Part shown: positions 61,087-64,000 of the stretch, one piece after another
How positions within the stretch are numbered: position 1 is the first letter of the stretch
Layout: each line of letters starts with the position of its first letter
Origin: DASRHK01 sp035650495
GTDB taxonomy: Bacteria > Pseudomonadota > Gammaproteobacteria > Nevskiales > Nevskiaceae
DNA length: 64,000 nt
NCBI GenBank assembly: GCA_035650495.1
Contig: DASRHK010000119.1
Location: 7,610-71,609 of the forward strand
Reading direction: 5' to 3'
Position numbers and translations under genes: made by a program
Notes under the pieces: generated by a model
The model's input: the letters and a program-made list of their open reading frames with translations, nothing else
Told to the model about the DNA's origin: nothing
Database searches by the model: none

Positions 61087-61113
61087 AAAAAGCCCCGCGA
61101 TGCGGGGCTTTTT
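61087..61113. terminator. Bidirectional intrinsic terminator between ompA and kdsA
   Basis: An 8-bp stem (AGCCCCGC / GCGGGGCT) with a GAT loop is flanked by AAAA on the left and TTTTT on the right. It ends ompA on the plus strand and, read in reverse, pyrG-kdsA on the minus strand, whose stop lies 17 bases away. Confidence 0.88.
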
Positions 61114-61129
61114 CATTGCGCGAGCCAGA

Positions 61130-61978
61130 CTAGATCTGTCCCGCGAGGCGAATCTCTTCCGGCACGCGATGCTTGGTCACGCGATCGAGCGCGACCAGCG
61201 TCTCGAGCAGATGATCGAGATGCTTCGTCGGCCATGAGTTCGGGCCGTCGCACAATGCGTTGTCCGGGTCCGGGTGCGTCTCCATGAACAATCCCGCGAC
61301 GCCGGCCGCGACCGCCGCACGCGCGAGCACCGGGATCATCTCGCGCATGCCGCCGCTCGCGTTGCCCTGCCCGCCCGGCAGCTGGACCGTGTGGGTCGAG
61401 TCGAACACGACCGGCGCGAACTTGCGCATGATCGCGAGCCCGCGCATGTCGGCGACGAGATTGTTGTAGCCGAACGAGAAGCCGCGCTCGCAGAGCAGAT
61501 AGGTGCCGTCGGGCTTGGCGTCCTTCATCTTGTCGATGACGTTGCCCATCTCCCAGGGCGACATGAACTGCCCTTTCTTCACGTTCACCGGCTTGCCGGC
61601 GCGCGCGACGTTCTGCATGAAATTGGTCTGACGGCACAGGAACGCGGGCGTCTGGATCACGTCGACGACGGCTGCGACTTCGCCGAGCGGCGTGTCTTCG
61701 TGCACGTCGGTGAGCACCGGCACGCCGATCTGCTTGCGCACGGCTTCCAGGATCTTCATGCCCGCCTGCAGCCCGGGGCCGCGATAGGACTTGCCCGACG
61801 AGCGATTCGCCTTGTCGAACGATCCCTTGAAGACATAGAGGATGTTGTGCTTCTTCGCCAGCGGCGCGATGTGGCCCGCGACGTCGATCGCCAGCTCAAG
61901 GCTTTCGAGCGTGTCGGGTCCTGCGATCAGGAACAGCGGATGGTCGATGCCGACCTCGAACCCGCAGAGCTTGGTCAT
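61130..61978 (-). CDS. kdsA: 3-deoxy-D-manno-octulosonate 8-phosphate synthase
   Basis: A 282-residue KDO8P synthase joining PEP and arabinose-5-phosphate for lipopolysaccharide. FKGSFDKANRSSGKSYRGPGL, VLTDVHED, CERGFSFGYNNLVADMR and METHPDPDNALCDGP are diagnostic. The N-terminal loop reads AGPDTLES: Asp22 stands where metal-dependent enzymes have Cys and metal-free ones Asn, while the other metal-ligand candidates (the His in STHTVQ, and the Glu and Asp in METHPDPDNALCDG) remain. Its ATG overlaps pyrG by 4 bases. Confidence 0.96.
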   Translation of the reverse strand: MTKLCGFEVGIDHPLFLIAGPDTLESLELAIDVAGHIAPLAKKHNILYVFKGSFDKANRSSGKSYRGPGLQAGMKILEAVRKQIGVPVLTDVHEDTPLGEVAAVVDVIQTPAFLCRQTNFMQNVARAGKPVNVKKGQFMSPWEMGNVIDKMKDAKPDGTYLLCERGFSFGYNNLVADMRGLAIMRKFAPVVFDSTHTVQLPGGQGNASGGMREMIPVLARAAVAAGVAGLFMETHPDPDNALCDGPNSWPTKHLDHLLETLVALDRVTKHRVPEEIRLAGQI

Positions 61979-63633
61979 GCGGCTTGCGCTTGGTTTGCGA
62001 GGTGATGCTCTCGTGCGGCCTTGATGAAGCCGTTGAACAGCGGATGACCGTCGCGCGGCGTCGACGTGAACTCCGGATGGAACTGGCATGCCACGAACCA
62101 CGGATGATCCGGCAGCTCGATCATCTCGACCAGCTGATCCTCGACCGTCTCGCCGGAGATCACGAAGCCCTTGGCTTCGAGCTGCGGGCGGTAGTTGTTG
62201 TTGAACTCGAAGCGATGACGGTGGCGCTCGCTGATCACTTCGGCGTTGTAGAGCGCGCGCGCCTTCGAGCCGAGCTTGAGCCGGCACGCCTGCACGCCGA
62301 GGCGCATGGTGCCGCCGAGGTTCGACTGCGTCGTGCGCTTGTTGAACTTGCCGGTCGGGTCGTGCCACTCGGTGACGAGCGCGATCACCGGATGCGGCGT
62401 CTTCGGGTTCATCTCGGTCGAGTGCGCGTTCTCCAGCCCGACGACGTTGCGCGCGAACTCGATGGTGGCGACCTGCATGCCGAGGCAGATGCCGAGATAA
62501 GGGATCTTGTTGGTGCGCGCGTAACGCGCCGCAGCGATCTTGCCCTCGATGCCGCGATTGCCGAATCCACCCGGGACGAGGATCGCGTCGGCGCCCTGCA
62601 GCACGCGCACGCCCTGCGCTTCGACCGATTCGGCTTCGACGTAGCGGATCTTCACGCGCGTGCCGGTGTGCAGGCCCGCGTGCGTGAGCGCTTCGTTGAG
62701 CGACTTGTAGGCGTCGGTGAGATCGACGTACTTGCCGACCATCGCGATCTCGACCTCGGCGTCCTGCTTGCCACGCGCGGCGACCACGCGATCCCATTGC
62801 GAGAGATCGGCCTTGCGGCATTCGAGCCCGAAGTGCTGGACCACGAGATCGTCGAGGCCCTGATCGTGCAGCCAGGCCGGGATCTTGTAGATGTCGTCGA
62901 CGTCGACCGCCGAGATGACCGCCGGCACCGGCACGTTGGTGAACAGCGCGATCTTGCGCTTCTCCGATTCCGGCAGCGCGCGATCGGTGCGGCAGATCAG
63001 GATGTCCGGCTGGATGCCGATGCCGCGCAGTTCCTTGACCGAGTGCTGCGTCGGCTTGGTCTTCATCTCGCCCGACGATTTGATGTACGGCACCAAGGTC
63101 AGGTGCATGTAGAGCGCGCGCTTGCGGCCGATGTTGATGCCGAGCTGGCGGATGGCCTCGAGGAACGGCAGCGATTCGATGTCGCCGACGGTGCCGCCGA
63201 TCTCCACCATGCAGACGTCGGCGCCGTTGCTGCCGGCTTCGATGCAGCGCTGGATCTCGTCGGTGATGTGCGGAATGACCTGGACGGTCGAGCCGAGGTA
63301 ATCGCCGCGGCGCTCCTTCTCGAGCACGTTGCGATAGATCTGGCCGGTGGTGACGTTCGACAGCCGCGAGGTCTTGCCGCGCAGGAAGCGCTCGTAATGG
63401 CCGAGGTCGAGATCGGTCTCGGCGCCGTCCTCGGTGACGAACACCTCGCCGTGCTGGAACGGGCTCATGGTCCCGGCATCGACGTTGATGTAGGGATCGA
63501 GCTTGATCATGTGGACCTTGAGGCCCCGCGACTCGAGGATCGCCGCGAGGCTCGCCGCGGCGATTCCCTTGCCCAGCGAGGACACCACGCCCCCGGTCAC
63601 AAACACGTATTTCGTCTGCGTTGCGTCAGACAT
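61975..63633 (-). CDS. pyrG: CTP synthase
   Basis: A 552-residue CTP synthase. The N-terminal synthetase domain (KYVFVTGGVVSSLGKGIAAASL, DPYINVDAGTMSPFQHGEVFV) converts UTP to CTP. The C-terminal glutaminase has the nucleophile in YLGICLGMQ and His/Glu in CQFHPEF. ATG at 63633 is chosen; a GTG at 63642 would add three residues, and neither has a strong ribosome site. pyrG-kdsA is a conserved pair. Confidence 0.97.
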   Translation of the reverse strand: MSDATQTKYVFVTGGVVSSLGKGIAAASLAAILESRGLKVHMIKLDPYINVDAGTMSPFQHGEVFVTEDGAETDLDLGHYERFLRGKTSRLSNVTTGQIYRNVLEKERRGDYLGSTVQVIPHITDEIQRCIEAGSNGADVCMVEIGGTVGDIESLPFLEAIRQLGINIGRKRALYMHLTLVPYIKSSGEMKTKPTQHSVKELRGIGIQPDILICRTDRALPESEKRKIALFTNVPVPAVISAVDVDDIYKIPAWLHDQGLDDLVVQHFGLECRKADLSQWDRVVAARGKQDAEVEIAMVGKYVDLTDAYKSLNEALTHAGLHTGTRVKIRYVEAESVEAQGVRVLQGADAILVPGGFGNRGIEGKIAAARYARTNKIPYLGICLGMQVATIEFARNVVGLENAHSTEMNPKTPHPVIALVTEWHDPTGKFNKRTTQSNLGGTMRLGVQACRLKLGSKARALYNAEVISERHRHRFEFNNNYRPQLEAKGFVISGETVEDQLVEMIELPDHPWFVACQFHPEFTSTPRDGHPLFNGFIKAAREHHLANQAQAA

Positions 63634-63661
63634 TGGGAGCACGGCTCAGCAGGTTTGTGGA

Positions 63662-63667
63662 ATTTTA
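63662..63667 (-). promoter_or_regulatory. Possible -10 element of the pyrG promoter
   Basis: On the minus strand TAAAAT lies about 29 bases before the pyrG ATG, in a short AT-rich patch. The matching -35 position would fall at the edge of the inverted-repeat arm at 63682, and no good hexamer is seen there. Confidence 0.25.
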
Positions 63668-63681
63668 CACGGTCCGGTGGG

Positions 63682-63871
63682 CGCGCGCTGCTGCTTTTCG
63701 CGATTCCTTTCGGCGGCTCCGGCCAGGCCAACCGGCGCAGGGGTCGGCGCAACACGACGTTGCGCCGAGCCGGCGTAAGACAGGAACGTCGGATAGCCGG
63801 CGACCCCGAGCACGGTTGTGACTGGCCGGGGCTTTCGCCGTCGTAGGAATCGCGAAAAGCAGCAGCGCGCG
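63682..63871. repeat. 190-bp intergenic element with 27-bp perfect terminal inverted repeats
   Basis: The arms at 63682-63708 and 63845-63871 are perfect reverse complements of 27 bases. Inside lies a second hairpin with a 10-bp stem (TCGGCGCAAC / GTTGCGCCGA, 63744-63768). No transposase fits in it. The right arm begins 1 base after the stop of the acyl-CoA synthetase gene. It may be a MITE-like or other dispersed element, or a structured 3' region. There is no other copy in this window. Confidence 0.75.
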
Positions 63872-63872
63872 A

Positions 63873-64000
63873 TCAGCTGGCCGTCGGCAACTTGTACGAG
63901 GAGAACTGCTCTCGCAGCTTGTTCTTCTGCACCTTGCCGGTGGCGCCGAGCGGCAACGCGTCGATGAAGGCGACGTCGTCGGGCAGCCACCACTTGGCGA
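63873..64000 (-). CDS. AMP-dependent acyl-CoA synthetase, C-terminal fragment (cut by window end)
   Basis: The last 41 codons before a TGA at 63873-63875 encode a protein end containing WWLPDDVAFIDALPLGATGK and then VQKNKLREQF. The ATGKVQK motif holds the catalytic lysine of the C-terminal domain of AMP-forming acyl-CoA synthetases. The rest lies outside the window, so chain-length or substrate class cannot be judged. Confidence 0.85.
   Translation of the reverse strand, partial: AKWWLPDDVAFIDALPLGATGKVQKNKLREQFSSYKLPTAS

Noticed and set aside
63646..63993. 115-codon minus-strand frame at the right end
   Set aside because: It runs through the inverted-repeat element and is the wrong frame of the acyl-CoA synthetase end; both repeat arms are merely translated within it.

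Overview
The window looks like chromosome from a GC-rich betaproteobacterium. The evidence is gene order: rpoE-rseA-mucB-mucD-lepA-lepB-rnc-era-recO-pdxJ-acpS, prfB-lysS, pyrG-kdsA, and an sdhCDAB operon followed by sdhE. These blocks are typical of Burkholderiales and Nitrosomonadales. Genes are tightly packed, with many 1-4 base stop/start overlaps. I see no tRNA, rRNA, CRISPR array, transposase or prophage gene, and no gap between genes exceeds 300 bases.

Bases 1-960 hold a rhodanese-domain protein (probably cut at its 5' end) and an NADPH-dependent FMN reductase. Bases 961-19069 are the most unusual part and look like one catabolic regulon. A six-gene minus-strand operon encodes a TonB-dependent receptor, three divergent gamma-glutamyltransferase-like proteins, an M32 carboxypeptidase and an amidohydrolase. 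It diverges from a plus-strand pair, purU and an MFS transporter. Next come a complete heterotetrameric sarcosine oxidase (soxB-D-A-G) and a TetR regulator. Near-identical AT-rich palindromes lie in front of the receptor/purU pair, soxB and tetR. All three GGT-like proteins carry Ser where GGTs have their nucleophilic Thr. My reading, which is inference, is that the locus imports an amide- or peptide-bonded compound, cleaves it with serine-type Ntn hydrolases and peptidases, and oxidises a released N-methyl amino acid through SoxBDAG with folate recycling by PurU.

Bases 19108-28561 hold a lipoprotein and a BarA-like hybrid kinase facing cysM, a PolB-like exonuclease, rlmD, a CYTH/L,D-transpeptidase fusion, nagZ, a phosphoribosyltransferase and an MTA/MTI phosphorylase. 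Bases 28529-41065 are a minus-strand core block from rpoE down to acpS, with kup inserted between pdxJ and acpS. nadB diverges from rpoE. Bases 42824-47110 hold succinate dehydrogenase with an SDHAF4-like factor in front and sdhE and a YgfX-like membrane protein behind. The Fe-S maintenance protein YgfZ diverges from this operon.

Bases 47973-54079 are a sulfate uptake operon: an OprP-type porin, Sbp, a TOBE protein, a class II amidotransferase-like protein, and CysT, CysW and CysA. Bases 54076-59595 are a minus-strand group: prfB with its programmed +1 frameshift, lysS, a membrane alkaline-phosphatase-superfamily enzyme, and an SDR gene broken by an apparent frameshift. An OmpA-family protein diverges from prfB and ends at a bidirectional terminator shared with pyrG-kdsA. 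The right end holds a 190-bp element with 27-bp perfect inverted repeats and the last 41 residues of an acyl-CoA synthetase.
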